Below, one piece after another: positions 12,673 through 21,270 of a stretch of DNA of 39,523 nt (the stretch's first letter is position 1; each line of letters begins with the position of its first letter). Below the pieces are notes generated by a model that saw only the letters and a list, made by a program, of their open reading frames with translations, was not told the origin of the DNA and searched no databases. Source of the stretch: Deinococcus marmoris DSM 12784 (GTDB lineage Bacteria; Deinococcota; Deinococci; Deinococcales; Deinococcaceae); contig NZ_JNIV01000040.1 in assembly GCF_000701405.1 (NCBI RefSeq), positions 1 through 39,523 of the forward strand, in the 5' to 3' direction. A program made the position numbers and the translations under genes.

Positions 12673-12746
12673 AAGCTGCGTTCCAGAGCCACTTTCCGGC
12701 CCATACATCCCAATCTTTTCCGCATTTTGCATAAGTTCCATTGCTT

Positions 12747-13925
12747 TCACCCCTTCCGCCGTCCCCGCCGCGCCGGGGTCAACAGCGTGCGGCCCTCGTC
12801 CTCATAGCCGGCGTCGAAGCGGGCCAAGTGGGGTTCCAGGGTCAGGCTGCCCTCGTCCATGCGCGCCACACCGCCCCACTCGCGCCACAACTGCAAGACG
12901 CCGGACAGCAGCTTCTCGCCGCCCTGTTTGCCCTGTTCGCCCCAGCGCGAGCGATATTCATCGCGCACGCCGTCCAGCAGGGTGTACAGCCGGGTCTGCG
13001 AGAGGGTCAATCGGCCCTGGGCGTCGGGCCTGAGCTTCCCGGCCTCCACCTCGGCGCGGACGGCGCGCAGGAGCAATAGGGCGGCGGCTCCTGGCACGCT
13101 GCGGCCCGGTGCCCAGCGCGCGGCCAGCCCGTGCGTGACGCCCTCGCGCAGCAGCAGGGCGTAGGGGCCATGAACGTCCAGCGTCCAGCCCAGGGTGCGC
13201 TGCACTTCGGCCAGTTCCGGCACGGTTTCGGTGTCTGCCAGCACCGCGAAGGCTCCTTCGTCCTGCGCCCGCGTCAGGGCCGGGCCGCACAGCAGGGCGC
13301 GCACCGCCCGCTGCGCCGGGGTCACGGGCAGCGGCGGCGGCAGGCTAATCAGGTACGGCGCGGCGGGGGAGAATTCCAGCAGCGCGCCGCCATCGGGCAA
13401 ACCCTCGTCCGCACCGCCCTCCCAGCGAGAGGCGTCCTCGTCCAGCACCCGCAACGCACCCACCTCGGCCAGCGTGCGGATGGCCTGGAGGAGGGCGCGG
13501 CGGTCTGCCAGCACGCTGAAATCCAGATCACCCGCGCCCGAATTGGCCGCGATGGCGGCGGCCAGTTCCGAGAGGCTGAACTGCGCCACCTCGCCCAGCC
13601 GCACGCCCAGGTATTCGTGATACCACAGCGTCCAGACCACCAGCGCGGCGGCGCGCGGGGATTTCAGGCCGTCCCAGGCGCGTCCGCCTTCGGGAAAAGG
13701 GGGCGGCAGCACCAGCCTCAGCACGCCGGGGCCAATTTGCACGGTCAGCGCGGCGGTGCGGGCAAAGAAGGCCCGCAATTCGGTGCGCCAGGCATACGTT
13801 TCGCGGAAGCCGTCCATGCCCTCGGTGAGCAGCGGGGTTCCCAGCAGGGTACGGGCGGCCTGGGTCAACGCGGTGGGGACGCTCTGGATAGACGCTTCGA
13901 GGGCAGACAGGTAAGAAGAGGTCAC
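12747..13925 (-). CDS. jetB: Wadjet type II subunit JetB (TIGR02678/DUF2398 family)
   Basis: JetB is the small kleisin-associated subunit of the Wadjet condensin, 392 residues here. The sequence fits DUF2398: an N-terminal helical stretch with ARTLLGTPLLT, RTELRAFFARTAAL and VLRLVLPPPFPEGGRAWDG. Winged-helix-like segments follow (SALVVWT-like helix, QFSLSELAAAI, FSVLADRRALLQAIRTLAEVG). The GTG start at 13925-13923 overlaps the jetA stop in the form GTGA and is preceded by GGAGGGG about 8 nt upstream, a good ribosome-binding site. Longer in-frame openings into jetA were rejected for that reason. The tight overlap points to translational coupling with jetA. Downstream lie repeats and the IS rather than jetC. 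Confidence 0.85.
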   Translation of the reverse strand: MTSSYLSALEASIQSVPTALTQAARTLLGTPLLTEGMDGFRETYAWRTELRAFFARTAALTVQIGPGVLRLVLPPPFPEGGRAWDGLKSPRAAALVVWTLWYHEYLGVRLGEVAQFSLSELAAAIAANSGAGDLDFSVLADRRALLQAIRTLAEVGALRVLDEDASRWEGGADEGLPDGGALLEFSPAAPYLISLPPPLPVTPAQRAVRALLCGPALTRAQDEGAFAVLADTETVPELAEVQRTLGWTLDVHGPYALLLREGVTHGLAARWAPGRSVPGAAALLLLRAVRAEVEAGKLRPDAQGRLTLSQTRLYTLLDGVRDEYRSRWGEQGKQGGEKLLSGVLQLWREWGGVARMDEGSLTLEPHLARFDAGYEDEGRTLLTPARRGRRKG

Positions 13926-15418
13926 CGCACCCCCTCCGGCTGGCCCAGCAGCTCCAGCGCCGCGCCGCGCTCGATCCACAGCGTTCCGTCCGGCACGCGC
14001 AGCAGGGCGGGGGAAGAGGTCAGCGATACGCGCACCTGATGGCCCTGCGGCCCCGGCGTCAGGCCCGCGCCGCCGTCTGCACCACTTTCGGGGTCATGGG
14101 CCGCGTGCAACCCCGCCGAGAGCCACGCCAGAACTTCGGGCAGCATGGCAGCGTCGGGCAGGGTCAGGCCGTCCAGATCCAGTTGCCCGTCCTCGAACAA
14201 TTCCAGCAACAGCCTCTGGCGGCGGCGTTCGGCTTGCAGGGCGTCCCTCGCGGCGCGTTTGGCCTCGCGGCTAACCTCGCCGACATCCGCGCTGAAACGT
14301 TCGGCCACCTTGCCCTTTTGCACCGCAGACAGCAGCACCGACTCGGTGGGCGTGACCCAGGCGTCGTGGACGACCTGTGCGGGAGGAACGCCAGGGGCGT
14401 GCAGCGGCGCGGACAACCCCAGCGCGCGCGCCAGTTCCTCGCGCGCCGTGGGGGCGTCGGGCAGGTCAACCAGGTGGGCGGCCAGTTCGGCCAGGACCCC
14501 AGCGCGGCCCAGGCCCAGCTCGCGGGTGCGGTGAACCGCGTCCACGAAGGCCAGCACCCGCGACACCGCCCCGCGCAGGGCCACCACGCCGTATTCCAGG
14601 CCGTCGCCCTGTTCGGCGCGGCGCGAGAACCAGCCCAGCAGGCCGTCCCACTCGCGCCCGGTGATGCGCCCGGCCTGCTCTGCGTCCAGCACACCCGCGC
14701 CGCGTGTCAGGCGGCCCGCTCGCACCCCGGCTACTGTATTCAGCAAACGTGAACGGAGATCAGGCGACAGCTCCTGCAAACCCGCGCGCAGGCGGCGACC
14801 CGGCCCGGCCAGCTCGGCGGCCAATCGCTCCACATACGAGCGCACCGCGTCCTTGAACTCCAGAAAATCGTCCAGGGCTTCCAGGCTCAGCTTGCGTTCC
14901 AGGTTCAGGGCCAGCAGCCGCACGTCGCCCGACAGCGCCACGAAATCGCGCACGAGGTTGGCCCAGCTCGCCTCCAACTCGTCGGGGTGCAGCTCCGGGG
15001 CGCTCAGCAATTCGGCCAGATGTGCCCACTGCCGCTCCATGCCGCTGACGATCCCGGCCCCCACCGCCACGGTTTCCTCGGCGGCGTCCAGACCCGCGTC
15101 CAGAAAGCCCTCGATGGCCAGGCCGCGCGCCGTGGCGTAGTACAGGTCGCGCTTGCGGGCGTACTCGGCCAACGAACCCACCCGGCGGGTGTCGCGCCGC
15201 CGCCCCAGGTTGCCCCAGGCCACTAAGGCGTCCAGATCGAGCAGCAGCGCTTCAGGGGTCAGGTCAAGGTCTGAATCCTCGATTCCCGCCAGCACCTCGT
15301 CGGGCGGCAGGGTGTGCTGCTGCTTGAGGTGCGCCTCGTAGAACAGCCGCATCAGCGCGCGGTACGTGGGGGCCGAGGGCGCGGTCAGGTACGCGAATTC
15401 ACGCAGGGCAGACAGCAT
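13922..15418 (-). CDS. jetA: Wadjet type II subunit JetA (TIGR02677/DUF2397 family)
   Basis: JetA is the kleisin subunit that bridges the two JetC heads. It has 498 residues from the ATG at 15418. The opening LREFAYLTAPSAPTYRALMRLFYEAH and the following LDALVAWGNLGRR-DTRRV pattern are typical of DUF2397. So are the helical body, LAELLSAPELHPDE, and LLGWFSRRAEQ. The last third has the usual variable linker ending in a small DNA-binding-like domain. The upstream in-frame ATG at 15475 was rejected: TATACT (15427-15432, minus) lies 8 nt before the ATG at 15418, and the conserved N-terminus starts there. jetA leads the jetAB operon. A 15-bp palindrome covers its likely -35 region. Confidence 0.85.
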   Translation of the reverse strand: MLSALREFAYLTAPSAPTYRALMRLFYEAHLKQQHTLPPDEVLAGIEDSDLDLTPEALLLDLDALVAWGNLGRRRDTRRVGSLAEYARKRDLYYATARGLAIEGFLDAGLDAAEETVAVGAGIVSGMERQWAHLAELLSAPELHPDELEASWANLVRDFVALSGDVRLLALNLERKLSLEALDDFLEFKDAVRSYVERLAAELAGPGRRLRAGLQELSPDLRSRLLNTVAGVRAGRLTRGAGVLDAEQAGRITGREWDGLLGWFSRRAEQGDGLEYGVVALRGAVSRVLAFVDAVHRTRELGLGRAGVLAELAAHLVDLPDAPTAREELARALGLSAPLHAPGVPPAQVVHDAWVTPTESVLLSAVQKGKVAERFSADVGEVSREAKRAARDALQAERRRQRLLLELFEDGQLDLDGLTLPDAAMLPEVLAWLSAGLHAAHDPESGADGGAGLTPGPQGHQVRVSLTSSPALLRVPDGTLWIERGAALELLGQPEGVR

Positions 15419-15492
15419 CGGGGAGGAGTATAGCGGCAGACGGAGAATCGGATTCTCGATTGGCCCGCTCTCCATGCGTTTTACACTCAGCC
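15419..15492. promoter_or_regulatory. Divergent jetA / acetyltransferase promoter region with 15-bp palindrome
   Basis: Leftward, TATACT at 15427-15432 serves jetA. Rightward, TTGGCC (15460-15465) and TACACT (15482-15487) with a 16-nt spacer serve the acetyltransferase. Between them, GAGAATCGGATTCTC (15443-15457) is a palindrome of 7+1+7 bases. It sits where the jetA -35 box would be and just upstream of the other promoter's -35, as an operator would. No regulator gene is recognised next to it. Confidence 0.5.
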
Positions 15493-16008
15493 ATGACTGA
15501 CCCGCCCCCCACCATCCGCCCCGCCACTCCCGCCGACGCTCCGGCCATCGCCCGCATTCACGTCACCAGTTGGCGAGAAACCTACGCGGGCCTGATGCCC
15601 GACGACTTTCTGGACCGTATGACGGGCGAGGAAATGCGGGGGCGGCGCGAAATGAGCTGGGAACGCACCATCTCGCAAAATTCAGAAACGGTGCTGGTGG
15701 CCGAGCAGGACGGGGAGGTGGTGGCCTTCGCCTCGGCTGGCCCGGCCCGCGATCATCCCGGTTTTGAGATGGAATTGATGACGCTGTACGCGCTGAAATC
15801 GGCACAGGGCCGGGGGCTGGGGCGGGCACTGTTCGGGGAGATAGTGCGGACGCTGAAGGCAGACGGTTTCCACAATCTGGCCCTGTGGGTACTGGATGCC
15901 AACCCCACGCGGGGGTGGTACTTGCGCCAGGGCGGACGTGAGGCGGGCGAGAAGACCGAGGGGGAACTGCGCGAGGTCCGAATCGTCTGGGACACCCTGC
16001 CGGGCTGA
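15493..16008 (+). CDS. GNAT-family N-acetyltransferase
   Basis: This predicted acetyl-CoA-dependent acetyltransferase has 171 residues. The fold opens TIRPATPADAPAIARIHVTSWRE. Motif A, which binds acetyl-CoA, is AQGRGLGRALF (about residue 103). The C-terminal strand has LWVLDANPTRGWYLRQGG. ATG at 15493 is chosen because TACACT (15482-15487) lies 5 nt upstream and the conserved domain starts at once. Earlier starts fall inside the promoter. It is divergent from jetA and shares its control region. The acceptor substrate is unknown. Similar proteins modify small amines, antibiotics or protein termini. No antitoxin-like gene adjoins it, so a toxin role is not indicated. Confidence 0.88.
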   Translation: MTDPPPTIRPATPADAPAIARIHVTSWRETYAGLMPDDFLDRMTGEEMRGRREMSWERTISQNSETVLVAEQDGEVVAFASAGPARDHPGFEMELMTLYALKSAQGRGLGRALFGEIVRTLKADGFHNLALWVLDANPTRGWYLRQGGREAGEKTEGELREVRIVWDTLPG

Positions 16009-16074
16009 CCCCGCAGCCTGAGCGTTGTCAACCTCCGCCCCACCGATGTGTCAACATCATTGCCCAGTCTGCCC

Positions 16075-17307
16075 ATGACCGATCCCTCCCTCCTCCAGCT
16101 CCCCTCTCCCAGCGTGATTGCCCTGATCGGCGCACCCGCTGCGGGCAAAAGCACCTTCGCGGCACAGCATTTCGGGCCTGAAGAGGTGCTGTCCGGCGAT
16201 TTTCTGCCGGAGCTGGAGCGCCGACTTTCACGCGGCGAACTGACCGTGATAGACGCTCCCCTGACCCGCCCCGACGAACGGCGGCGTGTGCTGGAGGCGT
16301 CGCGCGCCCACGATCTGCCCGCCGTCGCCATCGTTCTTGATCTGCCCCGGCAGGTGCTGGAGGAACGGGCCGTGCATCTGGGAGTGGACCCCACCGCCAT
16401 CCTCCCCGAATTCGCCGAACTGCGGCGCACGCTGGGCGGCTTGCAGAAAGAGGGCTTTCGTCAGGTGTACGTTCTGCGCTCGGTGGCCGAGATTGATGAC
16501 GCACAGATCGTGCGGGTGCCGCTGCCGCCGGACCGCCGCGACCTGCCCGGCCCCTTCGATTTCATTGGCGACGTCCACGGCTGCCTGCCCGAACTGCTGG
16601 AGTTGCTGGGCAAACTCGGCTACAGCGTCAGCTATTCGGGGGTCAGGCCGCCAGCGGGCCGCACCGCCGTCTTTCTGGGCGATCTGACGGACCGGGGGCC
16701 AGACAGCGCAGGCGTATTGCGCGTGGTCATGGGCATGGCGGCGTCGGGCGCGGCGCTGTGCGTGCCAGGCAATCACGACGAGAAACTGGCCCGTGCGCTG
16801 GACGGCAAGGCGGTCAGGGCCATGCACGGCCTGGACGGCACGCTGGAACAGATGGACGTTGCGGGCGAGGACTTCAGGGCACAGGCCCGCGCCTTTATCG
16901 GCAGCCTGCCCAGCCATCTGGTACTGGACGGCGGGCGAGTGGTGGCGGCCCACGCCGGACTGCCTGGGAAGTATCAGGGCCGAATTGCCAGCCGGGTCCG
17001 CAGTTTTGCGCTGTACGGCGATGTGGACGGCAGCCGCGATGAACTGGGCCTGCCGATCCGCCGTGACTGGGCCGCCGAATATAACGGGCAGGCCATCGTG
17101 GTGTACGGCCATACACCCGTATCTGCGCCCGTCTGGATTAACCGCACGGTGGACATCGATACGGGCTGCGCGTTCGGAAATGCGCTCACGGCGCTGCGCT
17201 ATCCCGAACTGGAATTCGTCAGCGTTTCCGCCCATCAGGTGTACACGCCCCCGCCCCGCCCTCTGCCCTTGCTGGGGCCGGGGACTGGGACGCCAGAGTT
17301 GAGTTAA
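16075..17307 (+). CDS. Polynucleotide kinase-phosphatase-like protein, short kinase and no ligase domain
   Basis: It resembles the first two domains of bacterial Pnkp, an RNA end-healing enzyme, in 410 residues. The kinase part has Walker [10 protein letters not shown] (about residues 19-27), LSGDF with the likely catalytic Asp, and [15 protein letters not shown]. The calcineurin-like phosphatase part has [50 protein letters not shown] and YGHTPV, all close to Pnkp. The ligase domain of full Pnkp (over 800 residues) is absent, as is any Hen1 neighbour. Compared with Pnkp, about 25 residues are missing after LSGDF. The ATG at 16075 is preferred over a GTG at 16048, with moderate certainty. The stop codon overlaps that of the next gene, in a convergent TTAA. 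The substrate is inferred, not shown. Confidence 0.78.
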   Translation: MTDPSLLQLPSPSVIALIGAPAAGKSTFAAQHFGPEEVLSGDFLPELERRLSRGELTVIDAPLTRPDERRRVLEASRAHDLPAVAIVLDLPRQVLEERAVHLGVDPTAILPEFAELRRTLGGLQKEGFRQVYVLRSVAEIDDAQIVRVPLPPDRRDLPGPFDFIGDVHGCLPELLELLGKLGYSVSYSGVRPPAGRTAVFLGDLTDRGPDSAGVLRVVMGMAASGAALCVPGNHDEKLARALDGKAVRAMHGLDGTLEQMDVAGEDFRAQARAFIGSLPSHLVLDGGRVVAAHAGLPGKYQGRIASRVRSFALYGDVDGSRDELGLPIRRDWAAEYNGQAIVVYGHTPVSAPVWINRTVDIDTGCAFGNALTALRYPELEFVSVSAHQVYTPPPRPLPLLGPGTGTPELS

Positions 17308-17777
17308 ATCACTCCTGGCACGAATCGCTTCGTCCGTTTGCGGTAAGCCGCGTAGTCGGGAAAGCGCACCAGCAGTGCCTTTTCCTCACGGGCAGATTTG
17401 AAATGGAACAGCGCAGCGAGGGCGGCAGTCCAGCCCAGCGCCCCCCGACTGCCCCGCAAGATGCCCCAGCCCAGGCCCAGCGCCAGCAACCCGCTGTAGA
17501 TCGGATGGCGAATCTGGGCGTACAGCCCGCCGGTCACCAGTTGCGCCGTGTCCAGCGGCTCTGGCAGGGGGCTGAGATTGCGGCCCAGCGTGCGCCCGCT
17601 GCCGATCACGACTGCGCCGCCCAGTCCCATCAGCGTCAGACCCGCCAATTTCTGAAAGCTACCGACACTCTTGCGCTTCCGCCCGCTCAGCGCCACCAGC
17701 CCAATCAGCACAAATTGCGCGGCCACCAGATCGCCGCCGCGCTGGCGAAAGCTCTGGAGACGATTCTGAGGGGTCAT
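17304..17777 (-). CDS. Isoprenylcysteine carboxyl methyltransferase-like membrane protein
   Basis: This 157-residue membrane protein of the ICMT/phospholipid methyltransferase superfamily uses S-adenosylmethionine. The diagnostic part is [20 protein letters not shown] (about residues 82-101), with the HPxY motif, and the tail [24 protein letters not shown]. Three or four hydrophobic segments are visible (about 18-32, 43-60, 94-107, 113-124). TAGGAT (17784-17789, minus) lies 6 nt before the ATG. Its first three bases are the stop codon of the upstream ABC ATPase gene. The protein could therefore be made from its own transcript or from read-through of the transporter operon. Bacteria have no Ras-type substrate, so the methyl acceptor is unknown. 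Confidence 0.82.
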   Translation of the reverse strand: MTPQNRLQSFRQRGGDLVAAQFVLIGLVALSGRKRKSVGSFQKLAGLTLMGLGGAVVIGSGRTLGRNLSPLPEPLDTAQLVTGGLYAQIRHPIYSGLLALGLGWGILRGSRGALGWTAALAALFHFKSAREEKALLVRFPDYAAYRKRTKRFVPGVI

Positions 17778-17786
17778 GCGCGAATC

Positions 17787-18500
17787 CTACCCCGCCGTCA
17801 CCACGCCGTCGCGCACGCTGAGGCGGTAATTCGCCAGCGCTGCCACCTCCAGATCGTGGGTGATCAGGACCACGCGGCGGCCCTCGGCGGCGGCTCCGGT
17901 CAGCAGGGACAGCACCAATTCTCCGGTCTTGCTGTCCAGGTTCCCCGTCGGCTCGTCGGCCAGCAGGATGCCGGGATCGCGGGCCAGGGCGCGGGCAATC
18001 GCCACACGCTGCGCCTCACCGCCCGAAAGCTGGTTGGGCAGGTGTCCAGCGCGGTTTTCCAGGCCCACCAGGGCCAGCAGCTCGCGCGCCCGCGCCCGGC
18101 GTTCTTTCGGCGGCAACCCGGCCAGCGTCAGCGGAAACTCCACGTTCTCCTGCGCGCTCAGGATGCTGACCAGATTGTGGTTCTGGAACACGAAGCCGTA
18201 GTGCGCCAGCCGGAAATCGGCCCGCGCGGGTTCGGAGAGGGTGGTCAGGTTCACGTCGCCCACCGAGACATGCCCGGTGCTGGGACTGTCGAAGCCCGCC
18301 AGCAGATTCAGCAGGGTGCTTTTGCCACTGCCGGACGGCCCCACCACTGCCGTCATGCCGGGCGGGAAGGTATGGGTAAAGGAGGCCAGCGCCTGAACCT
18401 GCCCCTCGCCGCTGGGATAGACGCGCGACAGGTTTTCAACGTGCAGGGGCGGCGTGCTGGTGGCCTGAGCCTCGGCTTTTTCTCTCGTTGCAACAGTCAT
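17787..18500 (-). CDS. ABC transporter ATP-binding protein, MacB/LolD type
   Basis: This is the ATPase of an exporter or envelope ABC complex with the neighbouring permease; 237 residues. Walker [10 protein letters not shown] is at 54-62, followed by a Q-loop ([18 protein letters not shown]). The signature is [15 protein letters not shown], Walker B is [13 protein letters not shown], and the switch His lies in LITHD. The combination FQ-NLVS and TGNLDS is characteristic of the MacB/LolD/FtsE branch. The ATG overlaps the stop codon of the permease gene by one base (TGATG), which indicates translational coupling. Confidence 0.93.
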   Translation of the reverse strand: MTVATREKAEAQATSTPPLHVENLSRVYPSGEGQVQALASFTHTFPPGMTAVVGPSGSGKSTLLNLLAGFDSPSTGHVSVGDVNLTTLSEPARADFRLAHYGFVFQNHNLVSILSAQENVEFPLTLAGLPPKERRARARELLALVGLENRAGHLPNQLSGGEAQRVAIARALARDPGILLADEPTGNLDSKTGELVLSLLTGAAAEGRRVVLITHDLEVAALANYRLSVRDGVVTAG

Positions 18501-19660
18501 CAGACCCTCCCCAGCGCTTCGGTGATGTTCAACTTACTGGCCGTGCGGGCAGGCAGCAGGCCCGACACCAGACCCAGGAACAGGCTGATCCCCAGTGCCA
18601 GCAGCACCAGCCGGGGCGTCAGCGCGGCGGCGTCGATTCCGGCCAGTTGCTGGGTGTACAGGTTGACGCCCCAGATGCCCACCAGCCCCACGATCACGCC
18701 GCCCACGCCGCCCACGAGGGACAGCAGCAGCGATTCGCTCAGCACCAGCGCCCGCACGAAGCCGGGCCGCGCCCCGATGGCCCGCAGCGTGCCAAATTCG
18801 CGAGTGCGCTCAAAGACGCCCATCATCACCGTGTTCGCCACCGCCAGCCCGCCCACGATCAGCGAGATCAGCGAGATGCCGAAGCGCACCGCGTCACTGA
18901 TCTTCAGCGCCCGCTCCACGAAGCTCAGGAAATCCGACTGGGTGGAGGCTTCCAGATCCAGTTTGTCGGACAGCGCCGTCGCCACCTCGCGCGCCTGGCG
19001 GGGATTGTCCAGCTTGACGGCCACCAGCGAGACGCGGCCCTCTGCACCTTCAGACTTTTGCAGGGTGTTCAGCGGCAGAAAGATGAAGTTGTCCACCAGC
19101 CCGGATTCGGGGGCCAGCACACCCACCACCTCGGCCTGGTTGCGGCGGTTGAGGTTGAGGGTGCTGCCCACCTTGAGATTCAGGTTCTGCGCGGCCTTCG
19201 CGCCTGCAATTGCCACCCCCTTGCCCTCGTCGGCGGCAGTGAAGGCGCGGCCCTGCGCCGTACTGGAATTGGGAAACACCGCGCCGATGCCCTGCACGGC
19301 GGGCAGACCGTACAGCACCACGCTCTGCGACACGTCCAGACTGCCGCGAATGGTCATCACCACCGGGGTCACCGTTTTAATCCCCAGTTCGGGGGCCAGC
19401 GCCTGGATATCGGTCACGGCCTTGTCGGGCAGGTTGGGCTGCGGCGCGAAACCCTGCGTGAAGCCGCTCAGGCTGACCTGAATATCCGGGCCGATGCCGC
19501 CGAGCTGCTCCACAAACACCTTGCGGATGCCCTCGCCCAGCGACAGGAAAATCACCATGCTCGCCACCGCCACCGTGATCCCCAGCGCGGTCAGGCCCGT
19601 CCGCACCCGCCGCCGCGTCAGCCCGCGCCAGGCCAGTCCCCACAAATCCGTCCATTTCAT
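18500..19660 (-). CDS. ABC transporter permease, MacB/FtsX type
   Basis: The membrane partner of the ATPase at 17787-18500, with 386 residues. One N-terminal membrane helix (about residues 19-42, [19 protein letters not shown]) is followed by a large extracytoplasmic MacB-like domain (about 45-255). Three C-terminal helices come next (about 270-293, 318-345, 352-375), including the FtsX motif [14 protein letters not shown] between helices two and three. The ATG at 19660 is preferred to the TTG at 19669: it starts [22 protein letters not shown], and TACCTT (19668-19673, minus) lies 7 nt upstream. Such systems export peptides or lipoproteins, or transmit force to cell-wall enzymes. The substrate is unknown. 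Confidence 0.9.
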   Translation of the reverse strand: MKWTDLWGLAWRGLTRRRVRTGLTALGITVAVASMVIFLSLGEGIRKVFVEQLGGIGPDIQVSLSGFTQGFAPQPNLPDKAVTDIQALAPELGIKTVTPVVMTIRGSLDVSQSVVLYGLPAVQGIGAVFPNSSTAQGRAFTAADEGKGVAIAGAKAAQNLNLKVGSTLNLNRRNQAEVVGVLAPESGLVDNFIFLPLNTLQKSEGAEGRVSLVAVKLDNPRQAREVATALSDKLDLEASTQSDFLSFVERALKISDAVRFGISLISLIVGGLAVANTVMMGVFERTREFGTLRAIGARPGFVRALVLSESLLLSLVGGVGGVIVGLVGIWGVNLYTQQLAGIDAAALTPRLVLLALGISLFLGLVSGLLPARTASKLNITEALGRV

Positions 19661-19974
19661 TGCCCTCAAGGTACGCCCCAGGGGCCGGGGCAGATGGTAC
19701 GCAGTGCGGAGGTGTGGGGAAAAGGGGGATTGGGGCGCAGGGGTGGGTGCTTGCGGTTTAACCCCTCAGTCAGCTTCGCTGCCAGCTCCCCTCAAAAGGG
19801 AGCCAATGCGCGCAGAAGACCATGCAGCAGACGAATCTCCTTGCCTCCCCTCAAGGGGAAATGCCCCGAAGGGACGGACTCGCAGAGCTGCGAAGCAGAG
19901 GGGTTAACCGTGGGAGCCACCCCAGAAACCCACCCCCCAAAACCCCTCTCATCCCCGCCCGTTACCCTTCCCCA
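19661..19974. other. Intergenic region between divergent genes; carries a MITE-like repeat
   Basis: About 310 bp without a credible gene. At the left is the -10 box of the permease. The middle holds the inverted-repeat element of 19755-19909. At the right, TACCCT (19963-19968) is the candidate -10 of the DUF4127 gene. Open frames crossing the region are not conserved in style and run through the repeat. Confidence 0.6.
19755..19909. repeat. MITE-like element bounded by inverted repeats
   Basis: About 155 bp. The left end GGTTTAACCCCTC and the right end GAGGGGTTAACC (19898-19909) are inverted copies. Next to them, CAGCTTCGC on the left pairs with GCTGCGAAGC on the right. Inside are two smaller palindromes, CTCCCCTCAAAAGGGAG (about 19785-19801) and TCCCCTCAAGGGGA (about 19846-19859). 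No protein is encoded. It could fold as a long hairpin in RNA. Other copies are not seen in this window. Confidence 0.55.
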
Positions 19975-21243
19975 ATGTTGCGCCCTGCCCTCCTGCTTTC
20001 ATTTCTGCTCGCCGCCCAGGCGGGCGCACAAACGCTGCTGCCGCTGGATTCACGGCCCGCGACACGGGTGCTGCCCGCCCTGATCGCGGGCCTCGGCGGC
20101 GGCGCACCCCACGTTCCGCCCGCCGTGCTGCTGGGCAACGCTGGACAGGAGGCCAACCCGGCGCTGCTGGCCGCGTGGCTCAACACCCAGCCCACAGACG
20201 GTCCGCTGATCGCCTCGCTGGACGCGCTGGCCTACGGCGGACTGGTGCAGTCGCGCAAGAGTCCGTTGACGGTGGCGCAGGCGCTGGCCCGGCTGGAACC
20301 CTTGCGCGAGTGGCACCAGCGGACCGGGCAGCCCATCCTCGCCTTCATCACCCTGCCGCGCGAGCCGGATGCCACGGACCGGGCACGCAATCTGGCGGTG
20401 GCGCGGACCATGCTGGACTGGGCCAGCTCCGGTGTTCTAGCCCAGTTGGACATCACCTGGGACGACGCCCTGCCCGGCAGCCCGGCCCCGGCGGAAGGTA
20501 CAGCGCTGGTAAAGGAAGCGGCAGACAGAGGCCTGACGAACGTGCGCGTCTACCCCGGCGCGGACGAGGTGCTGTCCATGCTGGTGGCCCGCGCCCTGGC
20601 ACCCCAGGAAAAGACCGTGCGGGTGGAATACAGCGACCCGAAAGCGGCGCAGGCGGTCATCAAGTACGAGGGCATTCCGCTGACGCAGAGCGCGGCCAAC
20701 CACGCGGCGGGCAGCGGCTTTACCGTGGTGGAGTCGGACGCCGATCTGACCCTGTACGTGTTTAACGGCGGCGATCCCCGTAAATCTGCCCTGCGAATCA
20801 GCACCCTGCTGCGGCGCGGGCCGGTGGCAGTGGCGGATGTGGAAAAGGTCAATCTGGGCAACTCGCGGCTGTGGGCCGATCTGACCACGCTGCGCCAACA
20901 CGCCAACCTGCGGGCGCTGGCGGCGTGGGGCACCCCCGGCAACAATCTCGGATCGGCTCTGGCCCACGCCAAGCTGGCCCTGAACAATCACGATCCGCTG
21001 CGGCAGGACGCCCTGCTGGCCCGCGAATATGCCAATGACGTGATCTACAGCACCGAACTGCGCGCCGCACTTCGCAAGGCCGTGCCGGAAAAGGAGCTGG
21101 ACACGCCGCAGGGACAGGCCGAACTGCTCAGGCTGGCGCAGAATTATTTCCCGCTCAGAATCGGCAATGAATACGTGCTGGAGGACGCCGCCCTGCCCTG
21201 GGGCCGCTCGTTCGAGTGGGATTTCGATTTGCGGGCACGCTGA
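19975..21243 (+). CDS. DUF4127 family secreted protein
   Basis: A 422-residue protein with an N-terminal signal peptide ([18 protein letters not shown], cleavage near residue 18). DUF4127 features are visible: [14 protein letters not shown] at the mature start, [16 protein letters not shown] (about 80-95), [26 protein letters not shown] (about 320-336) and the end [13 protein letters not shown]. Members are usually somewhat longer. The biochemical role of the family is not established. The SRP and LD motifs suggest a metal- or sugar-binding pocket, but this is speculation. The ATG at 19975 is supported by the signal peptide and by TACCCT 6 nt upstream. The longer open frame to the left runs through the repeat and was rejected. 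Confidence 0.85.
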   Translation: MLRPALLLSFLLAAQAGAQTLLPLDSRPATRVLPALIAGLGGGAPHVPPAVLLGNAGQEANPALLAAWLNTQPTDGPLIASLDALAYGGLVQSRKSPLTVAQALARLEPLREWHQRTGQPILAFITLPREPDATDRARNLAVARTMLDWASSGVLAQLDITWDDALPGSPAPAEGTALVKEAADRGLTNVRVYPGADEVLSMLVARALAPQEKTVRVEYSDPKAAQAVIKYEGIPLTQSAANHAAGSGFTVVESDADLTLYVFNGGDPRKSALRISTLLRRGPVAVADVEKVNLGNSRLWADLTTLRQHANLRALAAWGTPGNNLGSALAHAKLALNNHDPLRQDALLAREYANDVIYSTELRAALRKAVPEKELDTPQGQAELLRLAQNYFPLRIGNEYVLEDAALPWGRSFEWDFDLRAR

Positions 21244-21270
21244 AGCTCTGGCCCAGGCGGACGGGACTCC

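Noticed and set aside
10944..12746. Disruption of the Wadjet system by the IS element
   Set aside because: The IS lies between genes. jetB and jetC frames are complete and jetC has its own candidate promoter, so there is no direct evidence of inactivation.
15493..16008. A GNAT toxin of a toxin-antitoxin pair
   Set aside because: No small DNA-binding antitoxin gene (such as a ribbon-helix-helix protein) lies next to it. The sequence is an ordinary GNAT enzyme.
17403..19481. A 692-codon open frame on the plus strand
   Set aside because: It runs antisense through three well-supported genes (methyltransferase-like, ABC ATPase, permease). It has no recognisable domain.
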